A stretch of DNA of 64,000 nucleotides from contig CAMLMV010000004.1 in assembly GCA_946481275.1 (NCBI GenBank), positions 175,975 to 239,974 of the forward strand, written 5' to 3'. This DNA comes from an uncultured Massilia sp. GTDB taxonomy: Bacteria > Pseudomonadota > Gammaproteobacteria > Burkholderiales > Burkholderiaceae. Below the pieces are notes generated by a model, which had not been told where the DNA came from, did not search any database, and was given only the letters and a program-made list of their open reading frames with translations. Shown piece by piece: positions 30,787 to 40,880 of the stretch; the first letter of the stretch is position 1; each line of letters begins with the position of its first letter. A program made the position numbers and the translations under genes.

Positions 30787-33075
30787 TCACGCTTCGGCCA
30801 AGTTCGCCTCTGGCGCTAACTTTAACAGCAAAATCGATACCGAAGCGCCACTTCCGTCGGCGCGGTTGGCGACGTCGATCCGCCCCCCGTGTTCGTCGAC
30901 GATCTTCTTGACCATCGGCAGGCCCAGGCCGGTGCCGCGGGCCTTCGACGTGACGTACGGCTCGAAGGCCCGCGACAGGATCCTGGGCGCGAAACCGGGC
31001 CCGTTGTCGACGATCGCCAGGCGCACCGCGGTGCCCGTGCCGCCGTCGGCGCCGACGTAGTGGATGGCTTCCGTCACGATGTCGATGCGGGGCGGATCGT
31101 CCTGCGGCGGGCGGTCGGCCAGCGCGTCCTGCGCGTTCTGCAGCAGGTTGTGGATCACCTGGCGCAGCTGGGTCGCGTCGCCCATCACGCGCGGCAGGCC
31201 GGGGGCGAGCGATGGGTGGATCACGTCCGAACCGTCCTCGGATAAATACAGGTTCAGGATCTCGTCGATCAGGTCGTTCAGGTCCAGCGGCTGCAGCACG
31301 GCCGGCGGCGTGCGCGCGTAGTCGCGGAAGTCGTCGACCATGCGCTTCATCGCGGCCACCTGGCTCACGATGGTGTCGGTGGCCTTGTTGAGGAGGGCCG
31401 CGGCGTCCGGATCGACGCGGTCGGCCAGCTTCATCTGCAGGCGTTCGGCCGACAGCTGGATCGGCGTGAGCGGGTTCTTGATCTCGTGCGCGAGGCGGCG
31501 CGCGACCTCGCCCCAGGCCACGGAGCGCTGGGCCGAGATCACGTCGGAGATGTCGTCGAACACGACGATGAAGCCGCTGCCCGCCCCCACCGGCAGGCGC
31601 GAGCCGCGCGCGAGCAGGGTGAGGTCGTGGTCGTCGCCGGTGCCGGGACGGCGCGGGATTTCGATCTGCTGCTGCCAGTGCGCGCGTCCGCGCCCGCGGC
31701 CCGCGGCCGATTGCGCGCTCTGCGCCGAGAACGCCCGGGTGACGGCGCCCGCGAAGACTTCCAGCCCCTCGATCTCGTCGAGCGGACGGCCGGCCAGCGA
31801 CGCCACGTCGACCTGCAGGATGCGGTGCACGGCATCGTTCGAGTTGACGACGACGCCGTCGGCATCCATCACGATCACGCCGGCCGACATGTTGGCCAGT
31901 ACGGATTCCAGGTGGGCCTTGGCGCTTTCCAGCGCGGCGCGGTTGCGTTCGACGGCGGAGCGCGCCTCGAACAACTGGCCCGTCATCGCGTTGAACGATT
32001 GCGTGAGCGTGCCCAGTTCGTCGTTGGTCTCGACGATCGGGCGCGGCGACAGATCGCCCTCCGCGACGGCGCGCGTGCCCTCGGCCAGCACGAGCAGCGG
32101 CTGCGCGAGGTTGCCGGCGATGAGGAACGACGCGCCGATCGCGGAAAAGATCGCCAGCAGCAGGGTCAGCGTGAGCTCGCCGATGTACATCTTGTGCAGG
32201 CCGCGCCGCGCGGCGGAGCGCACCTGGTATTCGCTGTAGGCGGTACGTAGCACGGTGGAGTTGGACGCGAGGTTGACGGGCGCCGCCTGCGTCAGCTGCA
32301 GGTAGCGCGGCGCCATGCCGGGCGGCTCGGGCACGGCCACGACCACGCGCAGGCGCATTCCGGTGGCGGCGTCGAGGGCCGTGGTCTCCACGTCACGCGC
32401 ATCGCGGAAGTCGTCGTTGATGCCGCCTTCCGGCCGCGCATAACCGCCCGGCATCGCGGCCTGCTTGAGCATCTGCGGCGTCGGCAGGTCGGCGGCGGCG
32501 ACGGCACGGCGGTCTTCGGTGACGCTAGCCACGACCTTGCCCGCGGCGTCGAGCAGCAGCGCGCTCTGCATGCCGTTGTTGTCGTCGACGACGCGCGTGA
32601 GGATGGCCTGGGCATCCGCTTCGTCCTGCCCCGCCAGCGTGGCGGCCACGGTGCCGGCATTCGCGTTCAGGTCGGCCAGCACTTGCTCGATGGCGGCGCG
32701 CGACAGGTTCAGGCCGGAGTCGAGCGCCGCGTCGATCTTGACGTCGAACCACGACTCGATCGAATGCGAGACGAACTGCACGGAGACCATGAACACGACG
32801 ACCCCGGGCAGGATGCCGATGCCGCCGAACAGCAGCATCAGTCGGAACATCAGGCGCGACCCGAACTTGCCCGCCTTGTGGCGCGAATAGAGGCGCCAGA
32901 ACGCGGCCAGCACGAGCACGAACAGTGCGCCTGCGACGACGATGATCGACCCGAACAGCCAGCTGAAATTACGGGACAGGAAACCGGTGTTGCTGGACGC
33001 GGACGCGAGCAGGAAGACGAGGATCGACGCGATCGCGCTGCCGATCACGAGGGCATAGCGCAAGGCCCGGATCAC
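30787..33075 (-). CDS. ntrY: NtrY-type sensor histidine kinase
   Basis: A 762-aa membrane kinase. Three or four N-terminal helices lie within residues 1-110 (GSAIASILVFLLASA, GSIIVVAGALFVLVLAAF, LFGGIGILPGVVVFMVSV). A periplasmic sensor region follows to about 290, another helix (LTLLLAIFSAIGASFLIAG), then HAMP (around 320-375), PAS (around 385-500), the H-box RRLAHEIKNPLTP with His530, and the ATPase domain with NLLQNAQDA and GTGLGLPMVKKI. This domain order is that of NtrY, which senses nitrogen or redox state in proteobacteria. It lies 3 bases after DUF4390 and upstream of the ntrX-like gene, as usual in Burkholderiales. Confidence 0.93.
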   Translation of the reverse strand: MIRALRYALVIGSAIASILVFLLASASSNTGFLSRNFSWLFGSIIVVAGALFVLVLAAFWRLYSRHKAGKFGSRLMFRLMLLFGGIGILPGVVVFMVSVQFVSHSIESWFDVKIDAALDSGLNLSRAAIEQVLADLNANAGTVAATLAGQDEADAQAILTRVVDDNNGMQSALLLDAAGKVVASVTEDRRAVAAADLPTPQMLKQAAMPGGYARPEGGINDDFRDARDVETTALDAATGMRLRVVVAVPEPPGMAPRYLQLTQAAPVNLASNSTVLRTAYSEYQVRSAARRGLHKMYIGELTLTLLLAIFSAIGASFLIAGNLAQPLLVLAEGTRAVAEGDLSPRPIVETNDELGTLTQSFNAMTGQLFEARSAVERNRAALESAKAHLESVLANMSAGVIVMDADGVVVNSNDAVHRILQVDVASLAGRPLDEIEGLEVFAGAVTRAFSAQSAQSAAGRGRGRAHWQQQIEIPRRPGTGDDHDLTLLARGSRLPVGAGSGFIVVFDDISDVISAQRSVAWGEVARRLAHEIKNPLTPIQLSAERLQMKLADRVDPDAAALLNKATDTIVSQVAAMKRMVDDFRDYARTPPAVLQPLDLNDLIDEILNLYLSEDGSDVIHPSLAPGLPRVMGDATQLRQVIHNLLQNAQDALADRPPQDDPPRIDIVTEAIHYVGADGGTGTAVRLAIVDNGPGFAPRILSRAFEPYVTSKARGTGLGLPMVKKIVDEHGGRIDVANRADGSGASVSILLLKLAPEANLAEA

Positions 33076-33078
33076 GGC

Positions 33079-33642
33079 TTACTCCGCACGGTAGGTGAAG
33101 GTCTTCTTGTGCGAGGCCAGGCGCCAGTCGGCATTGTTCAAGGCATCGACCTGGAGCGGTTTCGACAGGTAATCGCGGTCCATGAACATGCGCACGGTGA
33201 CGTTGTAGTTCTCCCCTGGCTTGAGCGCGCCCTTGGGGGCGATCAGCCAGCGGGTCGGGCGGCGGATCGCCAGCATGGCTTCGTCGAGGGTGTCGAAATT
33301 CTGTTGGATGCTGCCGAGAGCCGACAAGTGATAGACCCGGAACAGCGGGTCGTAGTTCAGCTTGACCGTGCGGCGCGCGGCCACGGCCTTGTCGTCGGTC
33401 CACCACCAGCGCGGCCGGGTCAGCTCGATCTCGGTGGTGAACGACAGCGGCACGCCGTGCTGGATGGCCTGCTCGAGGCCGGGCGTCAGGTCGAACGAAT
33501 AGGCGGCCGACAGCCGGTAACCGTCGTCGGAGGCCTCGATGCTAGCACGTGTGATTTCGATCCCGTCGGCCGCCTGCGCCGTGGCGCATGTCAATGCCAG
33601 CAGCAGCTGGCAGGCGAGGAGGAGGAAAAATCGTACAGTCAC
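33079..33642 (-). CDS. DUF4390 exported protein
   Basis: A 187-aa protein with a signal peptide (FFLLLACQLLLALTCATAQA). The mature part is predicted to be beta-rich (IEITRASIEASDDGYRLSA, WRLASHKKTFTY) and carries the DUF4390 hallmark TRPRWWWTDD and a DPLFRVYHLS block. Function is unknown. It is regularly encoded between rsmB and ntrY, as here: 36 bases after rsmB and 3 bases before ntrY. A role outside the cytoplasm connected with the kinase sensor is possible but only inferred from position. Confidence 0.88.
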   Translation of the reverse strand: MTVRFFLLLACQLLLALTCATAQAADGIEITRASIEASDDGYRLSAAYSFDLTPGLEQAIQHGVPLSFTTEIELTRPRWWWTDDKAVAARRTVKLNYDPLFRVYHLSALGSIQQNFDTLDEAMLAIRRPTRWLIAPKGALKPGENYNVTVRMFMDRDYLSKPLQVDALNNADWRLASHKKTFTYRAE

Positions 33643-33678
33643 TAGGGCCAGAGCCTTAAAAAGCGTTGTCGGGATTGC

Positions 33679-35229
33679 TCACGCTCCGGCCTTCTGGAAT
33701 AGGGCGTAGAACAGGCCGTCATGATCCTGCCCGGCGCCACTTCGAGGAAGCAGTTGGCCCGGCGCATCGAGACGGACCGCACCGTGGCGCACCGCGAAGG
33801 CGGCGGCCTGCGCTTCCGATTCCTGCGGCCAGAGCGAACATGTCACGAACAGCAATTTACCATCGGGCCGCAGCATCTGCCAAAGATTGTCGAGTATTTT
33901 GCCGGAAAGTGTTGCAAGTTGGTGGGTGTCACTCTTGCGTCGTAACCAGCGGATATCCGGGTGGCGGCGGACGATGCCGGAGGCCGTGCACGGCACGTCC
34001 GCGAGGATACGATCGTATTGACGACCATCCCACCAATCCGTCGCTTCGGCCGCGCCCGCCTTGACGGTCGCGGACAGGCCCAGGCGCTGCAGGTTCTGGT
34101 CCACGCGCTGGAGGCGGCGCGCGTCCGCGTCGAGCGCGGTCAGGTCGACGTCGGCCGTCTCCAGGATGTGCCCGCTCTTGCCGCCCGGGGCCGCGCAGGC
34201 GTCCAGCACGCGCATGCCGTCACGCAGGTCGAGCAGCGGCGCGGCCAGCTGGGCGCCCGCGTCCTGCACGGAGGCGAGGCCGTCGGCAAAGCCGGGGATC
34301 TGTGCCACGTTCACGGCCTGGGCCAGGCGCACGGCGCTCGGTCCCACCTGCTCCGCGCGCATGCCGGCCGCAGCCAGCGTTTTCAGATAGGTGTCGACGT
34401 CCGTCCTGCGGCGGTTCACGCGCAGGGTCAGCGGCGGCTGGCGGTTGCCCGCCTGGAGGATCGCCTGCCAGTCGTCCGGGTACGCCGTGCGCACGGAATC
34501 GATCCACCATTGCGGGTAATTCCACTGGGCGACCTGGTCGCGCAGCGCGGCGCCGACCAGTTGCTCGCGCTCGCGCAGGAAGCGGCGCAGCACGGCGTTC
34601 ACCATCGCCTTGGCGTGGGCAAAATCCGGGTGCGCGGCGGCGGCGCGGACGGCCTGGTCGACGACCGTGAACGCCTCGTATGGCGGATCAAGGCCCTCGG
34701 GCGGGTCGAGCAGCGCCAGCGCGCATTCCAGCAGGCCGGCCAGCATGGCGGGCTCGGGCGCCTTGCTCGTCATCATGCCCAGCAGGATGCCGCTGCGGCC
34801 CAGCTGGCGCATGGCGCGGTAGGCGATGTCCTGCATCGCGCCGCGCGCCTGCGGCAGCGGGTCCCAGGCGTGGAAGACCTCGGCCAGGGCCTGGGGCAGC
34901 GCGGTGCCGGCGCGCACGCGCGCGAGACTGCTCGCGGCGCCCAGCAGGGCGAACGCGAGGGAATCGTCGCGCAGGTCGGGACGGTAATCGAGCTGGACCG
35001 GTGCCTTGACTTCATGGCTCTGGCGCAGGCGCGGCGCCTCATCGCGCGGTGCTGCGTCGCGCGGCGCCGGCTCGATCCGCTGGGTACCGCGAGGCGGGGC
35101 ACCGCCCGGGCCGCGCGGGTTGCCCTCCCCCTGGGGACGGCCGGGCCCCTTGCCGCCAGGACGGCCGCGCCGGGGTTCGGCCGCCTTGGCCTTGGGTTTG
35201 AGGGTGAGCGTCGGGCGCTTTTCGGTCAT
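33679..35229 (-). CDS. rsmB: 16S rRNA (cytosine-C5)-methyltransferase RsmB
   Basis: A 516-aa enzyme that methylates C967 of 16S rRNA. The first 75 residues are a lineage-specific Arg/Pro/Gly-rich extension (GRPGGKGPGRPQGEG). Then comes a NusB-like RNA-binding domain, about 80-225. The catalytic Rossmann domain has VLDACAAPGGKSGHILE near 325, and the two catalytic-type cysteines are in DVPCTASGIVRRHPD near 395 and LLFVTCSLWPQESE near 460. First gene of the rsmB-DUF4390-ntrY-ntrX group, divergent from argS. Confidence 0.95.
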   Translation of the reverse strand: MTEKRPTLTLKPKAKAAEPRRGRPGGKGPGRPQGEGNPRGPGGAPPRGTQRIEPAPRDAAPRDEAPRLRQSHEVKAPVQLDYRPDLRDDSLAFALLGAASSLARVRAGTALPQALAEVFHAWDPLPQARGAMQDIAYRAMRQLGRSGILLGMMTSKAPEPAMLAGLLECALALLDPPEGLDPPYEAFTVVDQAVRAAAAHPDFAHAKAMVNAVLRRFLREREQLVGAALRDQVAQWNYPQWWIDSVRTAYPDDWQAILQAGNRQPPLTLRVNRRRTDVDTYLKTLAAAGMRAEQVGPSAVRLAQAVNVAQIPGFADGLASVQDAGAQLAAPLLDLRDGMRVLDACAAPGGKSGHILETADVDLTALDADARRLQRVDQNLQRLGLSATVKAGAAEATDWWDGRQYDRILADVPCTASGIVRRHPDIRWLRRKSDTHQLATLSGKILDNLWQMLRPDGKLLFVTCSLWPQESEAQAAAFAVRHGAVRLDAPGQLLPRSGAGQDHDGLFYALFQKAGA

Positions 35230-35427
35230 GGCAAATCGATCAATGCATAAAGACGCACATTGTAACGGTTACGCGTTGCGCAGGCTTAAGCGAGGCTTGT
35301 GCCTGCGTCCCCAGATGGTTTGCCGCAACGCGCAAACCAGTATAATGATCGCTTAGCCTGCCCGTGGCACCGCCACCGCGCCGCACCGTCCACGCAGCAC
35401 CGACTATTACATTTTCGACCACAGTTC

Positions 35428-37140
35428 ATGTTAGCCCAACAAAAACAAGAGATCGTTGCCCTGTTCCAGGCCGCGCTGGCCCCCATCGTCGCCGGCAGCG
35501 ATCTCACGCCCAACGTTGTCCTCGAACGCCCGCGCGATCCATCGCACGGCGACATCGCCTGCAACATCGCCATGCAGCTGGCCAAGCCGCTGAAAACGAA
35601 CCCGCGCGAACTGGCCACCCGCCTCGTCGCCGCGCTGCTGGCCGATCCGAAGGCTGCGGGCCTCGTGGAATCGGCCGACGTGGCCGGCCCGGGCTTCATC
35701 AACCTGCGCGTGGCCGCGAGCGCCAAGCAGTCCGTCGTCAAGACCGTCCTGCAGCAGGGCGACGCCTTCGGCCGCGGCGACTCGGGCAATGACCACCACG
35801 TGATCATCGAATTCGTGTCCGCCAACCCGACCGGCCCCCTGCACGTGGGCCACGGCCGCCAGGCGGCACTGGGCGATGCGCTGTCGTCGCTGTTCGAATC
35901 GCAGGGCCACCAGGTCACGCGCGAGTTCTATTACAACGACGCCGGCGTGCAGATCGCCACGCTGGCCACGTCCGTCCAGGCGCGCGCCCGCGGCTTCAAG
36001 CCGGGCGACGCCGAGTGGCCGGAATCGGCATACAACGGCGACTACATCGCCGACATCGCCGCCGACTTCCTCGCGAAAAAGACCGTGTCGGCCAGCGACG
36101 GCCAGCCGGCCACCGCCAGCGGCGACGTGAACGACATCGAATCGATCCGCCGCTTCGCCGTCACGTACCTGCGCAACGAGCAGGACCAGGATCTGCAGGC
36201 GTTCGGCGTCAGGTTCGACAATTACTATCTCGAGTCCTCGCTGTACACGGACGGCAAGGTCGACGCGGCCGTGCAGGCCCTGGTCGATGCCGGCGTGACG
36301 TACGAGCAGGACGGCGCGCTGTGGCTCAAGACGACGGACTACGGCGACGACAAGGACCGCGTGATGCGCAAGTCCGACGGCACCTTCACGTACTTCGTGC
36401 CGGACGTCGCGTACCACATCCAGAAATTCAGGCGCGGCTTCGACCAGGCCATCAACATCCAGGGCAGCGACCACCACGGCACCATCGCCCGCGTGCGCGC
36501 CGGCCTGCAGGCCGTGAACATCGGCATCCCGAAGGGCTATCCCGACTACGTGCTGCACAAGATGGTCACCGTCATGAAGAACGGCGAGGAGGTCAAGATC
36601 TCCAAGCGCGCCGGTTCGTACGTGACGGTGCGCGACCTGATCGAATGGTCGGGCAACGGCGACGTGACCCGCGGTCGCGACGCCGTGCGCTTCTTCCTCA
36701 TCTCGCGCAAGGCCGACACGGAATTCGTGTTCGACGTCGACGTCGCCCTCGCCACCAACGACGAGAACCCGGTCTACTACGTGCAGTACGCCCACGCGCG
36801 CATCTGCTCGGCCCTCGCGAACTGGGGCGGCGACGTCGCGCAGCTGGCGAACGTCGACCTGGCGTCGCTGACGAACCCGCACGAATCCGGCCTGCTGGCC
36901 AAGCTGTCGACGTACCCGGAAATGCTGCAGCGCGCGCTCGTCGAACTGGGCCCGCACCAGGTCGCGTTCTACCTGCGCGAACTGGCCGCCGACCTGCACA
37001 GCTACTACTTCGCGCACAAATGGCTGCTCGACGACGACGAGCCGACCAAGCTCGCGCGTCTGGCGCTGGCAGCCGCCATCCGCCAGGTGCTGCGTAACGG
37101 CCTGGCCCTGATCGGCGTTTCGGCGCCGGAGAAAATGTAA
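35428..37140 (+). CDS. argS: Arginyl-tRNA synthetase
   Basis: A 570-aa class I synthetase. The start [14 protein letters not shown] is the normal opening; the longer frame adds a non-coding leader. Residues 1-115 form the ArgS-specific N-terminal domain. The HIGH motif is HVGH in [12 protein letters not shown] near residue 135, and the KMSKS counterpart is the degenerate KISKRAG typical of ArgS. The C-terminal DALR anticodon domain has [13 protein letters not shown] and ends [11 protein letters not shown]. It charges tRNA-Arg. It heads a run of plus-strand genes spaced closely enough for one transcript. Confidence 0.97.
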   Translation: MLAQQKQEIVALFQAALAPIVAGSDLTPNVVLERPRDPSHGDIACNIAMQLAKPLKTNPRELATRLVAALLADPKAAGLVESADVAGPGFINLRVAASAKQSVVKTVLQQGDAFGRGDSGNDHHVIIEFVSANPTGPLHVGHGRQAALGDALSSLFESQGHQVTREFYYNDAGVQIATLATSVQARARGFKPGDAEWPESAYNGDYIADIAADFLAKKTVSASDGQPATASGDVNDIESIRRFAVTYLRNEQDQDLQAFGVRFDNYYLESSLYTDGKVDAAVQALVDAGVTYEQDGALWLKTTDYGDDKDRVMRKSDGTFTYFVPDVAYHIQKFRRGFDQAINIQGSDHHGTIARVRAGLQAVNIGIPKGYPDYVLHKMVTVMKNGEEVKISKRAGSYVTVRDLIEWSGNGDVTRGRDAVRFFLISRKADTEFVFDVDVALATNDENPVYYVQYAHARICSALANWGGDVAQLANVDLASLTNPHESGLLAKLSTYPEMLQRALVELGPHQVAFYLRELAADLHSYYFAHKWLLDDDEPTKLARLALAAAIRQVLRNGLALIGVSAPEKM

Positions 37141-37163
37141 GCGTTTTAACGACACTGTACTAC

Positions 37164-37868
37164 ATGACCGCTTTCCGTAATCGTTCGCAATCCTCCTTCA
37201 CGCGCCAGCGGGGCAGCACGCTCACTGGCCTCATCATCGGCCTGATCGTCGGCCTGGGTATCGCGGTCGCGGTCGCGCTGACGATCACCAAGGGCGCCTC
37301 GCCGTTCACCGACAAGACGGTCAAGGCGGGCCGCCCGGCCGATCCCGCGCCGGGCCAGGCCCAGGACCCGAACAAGCCGATGTACGCCAACCGCGACGCC
37401 GCGCGCGAAGCGAACAAGGAGATCACGGAAAAGGCGGCCGCGCGTTCCGGCGGCGGCGATGCCGCGCCGGCACCGGCCGCCAAGCCCGCGGATGCCGATC
37501 CGCTGGGCCAGGCGATCGCCGCGATGAAGGATCCGGCACCGGCTCCGGCCAGGGTCGAGCCGAAGCCGGAGACGCGCGTCGCGTCGGTGGCCCCCGCGGC
37601 CCCGGCGCCGGCCGCCGCCCCCGCCGCCGGCGAGTACATCTACTACCTGCAGGCCGGCGCGTTCCGCGACCTGTCGGATGCGGAAGCGACCCGCGCCAAG
37701 CTCGCGCTGCTCGGCTTCGAGGCGACGATCAGCGACCGCACGAGCGACAGCGGCGTGCTGCACCGCGTGCGTATCGGCCCGTACAACCAGGTCGAGACCA
37801 TGAACAAGGCACGCGCCAAGCTGCTCGACAGCGGCGTCGACGTCGCCATCGTGCGTAACCAACGTTAA
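37164..37868 (+). CDS. SPOR domain protein, FtsN-like
   Basis: A 234-aa bitopic membrane protein: a short cytoplasmic N-terminus, one helix (TLTGLIIGLIVGLGIAVAVAL, residues about 15-36), a long Pro/Ala-rich periplasmic linker, and a C-terminal SPOR domain (YYLQAGAFRDLSDAEATRAKL to KLLDSGVDVAIVRNQ, about 157-233). SPOR domains bind denuded septal peptidoglycan, so the protein should act at the division site in the manner of FtsN. It lies 23 bases after argS and 9 before dsbA, the usual place for this SPOR gene in Burkholderiales. Confidence 0.88.
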   Translation: MTAFRNRSQSSFTRQRGSTLTGLIIGLIVGLGIAVAVALTITKGASPFTDKTVKAGRPADPAPGQAQDPNKPMYANRDAAREANKEITEKAAARSGGGDAAPAPAAKPADADPLGQAIAAMKDPAPAPARVEPKPETRVASVAPAAPAPAAAPAAGEYIYYLQAGAFRDLSDAEATRAKLALLGFEATISDRTSDSGVLHRVRIGPYNQVETMNKARAKLLDSGVDVAIVRNQR

Positions 37869-37877
37869 GGATTCGCG

Positions 37878-38555
37878 ATGTCTCTGACGCGCCGCCTGTT
37901 CTGCACCGCCCTCCTCGGCCTTGCGGCCGGGTTCACCAGCCTGTCCGCCTCCGCCGCCGACCCGCAGGCGGGTTCGCAATACCTCGTGCTGCCTTCCGCG
38001 CAGCCAACCGACACGGGCGCAAAAGTCGAAGTCATCGAGTTCTTCGCCTACTACTGCCCGCACTGCTACGCGTTCGAGCCCGCGCTCGAAGCATGGGTCA
38101 AAAAGCAGGGCGACAACATCGTGTTCAAGCGCGTCCACATCCAGGGCGGCGCCAGCGTGCTGCCGCAGCAGCGCCTGTTCTACACGCTGGACGCGATGGG
38201 CCTGTTGAACCAGTATCACCAGAAGGTGTTCGATGCCATGCACCAGCAGCACCTGCGCCTGTCCAGCGACGAGCAGGTGTTCGACTGGGTGGCCTCGATC
38301 GGTATCGACCGCGCGAAATTCGTCGACACGTACCGCTCGTTCGGCATCCAGGCGAAGCTGCGCCGCGCCGCCGCGATGATGGATTCGTACGGCGTGGACC
38401 GCTGGCCGCTCGTCGTCGTCGACGGCCGCTTCGTCACCTCGCCTTCGCACGCGGGCGCCGGTGCGCCCGAGGGCACGACGGAAGCGCAGCAACAGCAGAC
38501 GGCCCTGCAGGTGATGGACTTCCTCGTCGCGAAAGCGAAAGCGGACAAGAAATGA
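37878..38555 (+). CDS. dsbA: Thiol:disulfide interchange protein DsbA
   Basis: A 225-aa periplasmic oxidoreductase with a signal peptide ending ASAAD. The thioredoxin-fold active site is Cys60-Pro-His-Cys63 in FFAYYCPHCYAF, with a helical insertion following, and the cis-Pro loop in VDRWPLVVVDGRF. It introduces disulfides into exported proteins. Its last codon overlaps the SDR gene start (ATGA at 38552-38555). Confidence 0.95.
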   Translation: MSLTRRLFCTALLGLAAGFTSLSASAADPQAGSQYLVLPSAQPTDTGAKVEVIEFFAYYCPHCYAFEPALEAWVKKQGDNIVFKRVHIQGGASVLPQQRLFYTLDAMGLLNQYHQKVFDAMHQQHLRLSSDEQVFDWVASIGIDRAKFVDTYRSFGIQAKLRRAAAMMDSYGVDRWPLVVVDGRFVTSPSHAGAGAPEGTTEAQQQQTALQVMDFLVAKAKADKK

Positions 38556-39334
38556 CCGTGGCGCGGAGCCGCCGGCTGCGCGTATTCATCACGGGCGCCT
38601 CCAGCGGCATCGGCGCCGCGCTGGCGCGTGAGTACGCGGCGCGCGGCGCCGTCCTCGGCCTGCTGGGGCGCCGCGCGGAAGCCCTGCACGCGCTGCCCTT
38701 CTCCGGTGACCACCACATCTACACCGTCGACGTGACGGACCATGCCGCATTGGCCGCGGCCGCCGCCGACTTCATCGCGCGTGAAGGCGGCGCCGACGTC
38801 GTCATTGCCAGCGCCGGCGTGTCGGCCGGGACGCTGACGGAGCGGCCCGACGACCTGTCCCGGTTCGCCGAGATCTTCGCCATCAACGTGACGGCGACCG
38901 TCGCCACGTTCGCGCCGTTCATCGAGACAATGAAAGGTCATACCGGCCCGCGCCGCCTCGTCGCCATCGGCAGCGTGGCCGGCATCCGCGGCATGAAAGG
39001 CGCCGGCGCGTACTGCGCGTCGAAGTCCGCCGTGCACACCTATGCGGAATCGCTCCGCCTCGAATTGCAACCCCACGGTATCCGGGTCGTGACCATCGCG
39101 CCCGGCTACATCGACACCCCGATGACCCGCCAGAACCGTTTTCCCATGCCCTTCCTGATGCCCGTGGACCGCTTCGCGGCCGCGGCCGCCCGCGCCATCG
39201 ACGCCGGCACGAGCTACCGCGTGATCCCGTGGCCGATGGGCGTCGTCGCCAAGGTCCTGCGCCTGCTGCCGAACGTCCTGTTCGACGCACTGTTCGCGCA
39301 CGCGCCGACCAAATCCGGCAAGGCGGCGCCATGA
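38552..39334 (+). CDS. Short-chain dehydrogenase/reductase family protein
   Basis: A 260-aa classical SDR. The cofactor motif is FITGASSGIGAALAREYAARG at residues 11-31 region, split here as TGASSGIGAA; NAG is replaced by ASAGVSAG near 92; the active Tyr and Lys are in YCASKSAVHTYAESL near 157-161, preceded by the catalytic Ser in IGSVAG. Substrate unknown. It is coupled to dsbA upstream and to birA downstream by ATGA overlaps, so it is co-expressed with both, though no functional link is evident. Confidence 0.92.
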   Translation: MTVARSRRLRVFITGASSGIGAALAREYAARGAVLGLLGRRAEALHALPFSGDHHIYTVDVTDHAALAAAAADFIAREGGADVVIASAGVSAGTLTERPDDLSRFAEIFAINVTATVATFAPFIETMKGHTGPRRLVAIGSVAGIRGMKGAGAYCASKSAVHTYAESLRLELQPHGIRVVTIAPGYIDTPMTRQNRFPMPFLMPVDRFAAAAARAIDAGTSYRVIPWPMGVVAKVLRLLPNVLFDALFAHAPTKSGKAAP

Positions 39335-40095
39335 ACGCGGACCGCATCATGCAGCTCTCGCGGTCCGGCGTCGCCGTCGAGGTGGTGGCGGAGACCGGCT
39401 CGACGAACGCGGACCTGCTGGCGCGCGCGCCCCGGTTGGCGGCACCCGTGCTGCTCGTCGCCGAACACCAGACGGCGGGGCGCGGCCGCGCGGGCCGCAG
39501 CTGGCTGTCCGAGCCGGGCCACTCGCTGACATTCTCGCTGGCCTGGCGCTTCGCCGACGGCCTGCGCGGCCTGGCCGGCCTGCCGCTCGCGATCGGCGTC
39601 GCGCTGGCGGAAACGTTGGGCAAACTCGGCCAGAGCGTGCAACTGAAGTGGCCGAACGACGTGCTCAAGGACGGCGACAAGCTGGCCGGCATCCTCGTCG
39701 AAACGCAGGTGGCGGCGGATGGCGCCGCATGGACCATCGTCGGCATCGGCGTGAACCTCGTGATGCCGGACGCACTCGAAGACAGGATCGGCCGCAGCGC
39801 CGCCGCAATGCCGTGGCTCGCGCGCATGGACCGCGACGAGCTGATGGCCGCGCTGCTCGACGGCCTGGCCGAGGCGCTGGCACTGTTCGCGCGCGACGGC
39901 TTTGGCGCCTTCGCCGCGCGCTGGAACGTACTGCACGCGTGGCAGGGCCGGCCGGTCGTCCTGCTCGACCGGGGCGAGGTCCAGCATGAAGGCCTCGCCG
40001 CCGGCGTGGACGACACGGGGCGGCTGCTGCTCGACACGGCGGCGGGACGCGTGACGATCGTGGCCGGCGACGTGTCGCTGCGCACCAGGGATTGA
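39331..40095 (+). CDS. birA: Biotin-[acetyl-CoA-carboxylase] ligase
   Basis: A 254-aa biotin protein ligase. The biotinyl-AMP site is GRGRAGRSWLS near residue 50, and KWPNDVLKDGDKLAGILVET follows near 107-126. The enzyme attaches biotin to the carboxyl carrier protein. There is no N-terminal helix-turn-helix: the frame starts directly with the catalytic part, so it is a monofunctional ligase and not the biotin operon repressor known from E. coli. A small C-terminal SH3-like domain (RPVVLLDRGEVQHEGLAAGV) is present. It overlaps the SDR stop and is followed after 16 bases by coaX. Confidence 0.94.
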   Translation: MNADRIMQLSRSGVAVEVVAETGSTNADLLARAPRLAAPVLLVAEHQTAGRGRAGRSWLSEPGHSLTFSLAWRFADGLRGLAGLPLAIGVALAETLGKLGQSVQLKWPNDVLKDGDKLAGILVETQVAADGAAWTIVGIGVNLVMPDALEDRIGRSAAAMPWLARMDRDELMAALLDGLAEALALFARDGFGAFAARWNVLHAWQGRPVVLLDRGEVQHEGLAAGVDDTGRLLLDTAAGRVTIVAGDVSLRTRD

Positions 40096-40111
40096 TCTTC
40101 GGGAGACCGTG

Positions 40112-40876
40112 ATGTTATTGCTCGTCGATGCGGGAAACACGAGAATCAAATGGGCCATCGCGGCGCCCGACGCCGCGCCGGGCGACTGGACCGCGCACGG
40201 CGCCGTGCCGCATGCGGAACTGGAGCGCCTGCAGGCAGCCTGGGCAGGCCAGGGCCTCACGCGCGCGATCGTCTCGAACGTGGCGGGCCACGCGATGGAG
40301 GCGCAGCTGACGGCCCTGCTGGCCCCGCTGCTGCCGGTACCGCCAGAATGGTTCACGTCGCGCGCCGAGTTGGGAGGCCTGCGCAACCGCTACCGCAATC
40401 CCACGCAACTGGGCAGCGACCGCTTCGCCGCCGCCCTCGGCGCCCGCTGCGTCGCCCCCGGCAAGAACCTCGTCGTGGCCACGTGCGGCACGGCGACGAC
40501 GGTGGATGCCGTGAGCGCCACCGGCGACTTCCTCGGCGGGATGATCCTGCCGGGCCTGGGCCTGATGCTGGGCGCGCTGGCGCGCGGCACGGCCCAGCTG
40601 CCGCAGGTGACACCCGGCGTGAACGGCTACACGGCGCCTTCAACCTTTGCGGACCACACGAGCGACGCGATCCTGTCCGGCTGCCTGGCCGCGCAGGCAG
40701 GCGCGATCGAGCGCGCCTGCGCGGCCCTGCCGGCCGACCTGTGCATCGTCTCCGGCGGCGCGGCGGCCAGCGTGGCGCCGCTGCTGTCCGCCGCGCACTG
40801 GATGCTGGATAATATTGTACTGGTGGGCCTGCACGCGGCCGCACCCTCGCTCGCTGCCAACCCCACATCCGCTTGA
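40112..40876 (+). CDS. coaX: Type III pantothenate kinase
   Basis: A 254-aa kinase of the ASKHA fold: phosphate motif LLLVDAGNTRIKWAI at the start, NRYRNPTQLGSDRFAAALGA near residue 92-110 with the type III-specific GxDR-like pattern, and CGTATTVDAVS near 127. It phosphorylates pantothenate in the first step of CoA synthesis. GGGAG precedes the ATG at 40112 by 6 bases, which favours it over the GTG at 40109. The birA-coaX pair followed by a SPOR gene is a known order in betaproteobacteria. Confidence 0.95.
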   Translation: MLLLVDAGNTRIKWAIAAPDAAPGDWTAHGAVPHAELERLQAAWAGQGLTRAIVSNVAGHAMEAQLTALLAPLLPVPPEWFTSRAELGGLRNRYRNPTQLGSDRFAAALGARCVAPGKNLVVATCGTATTVDAVSATGDFLGGMILPGLGLMLGALARGTAQLPQVTPGVNGYTAPSTFADHTSDAILSGCLAAQAGAIERACAALPADLCIVSGGAAASVAPLLSAAHWMLDNIVLVGLHAAAPSLAANPTSA

Positions 40877-40880
40877 GGAC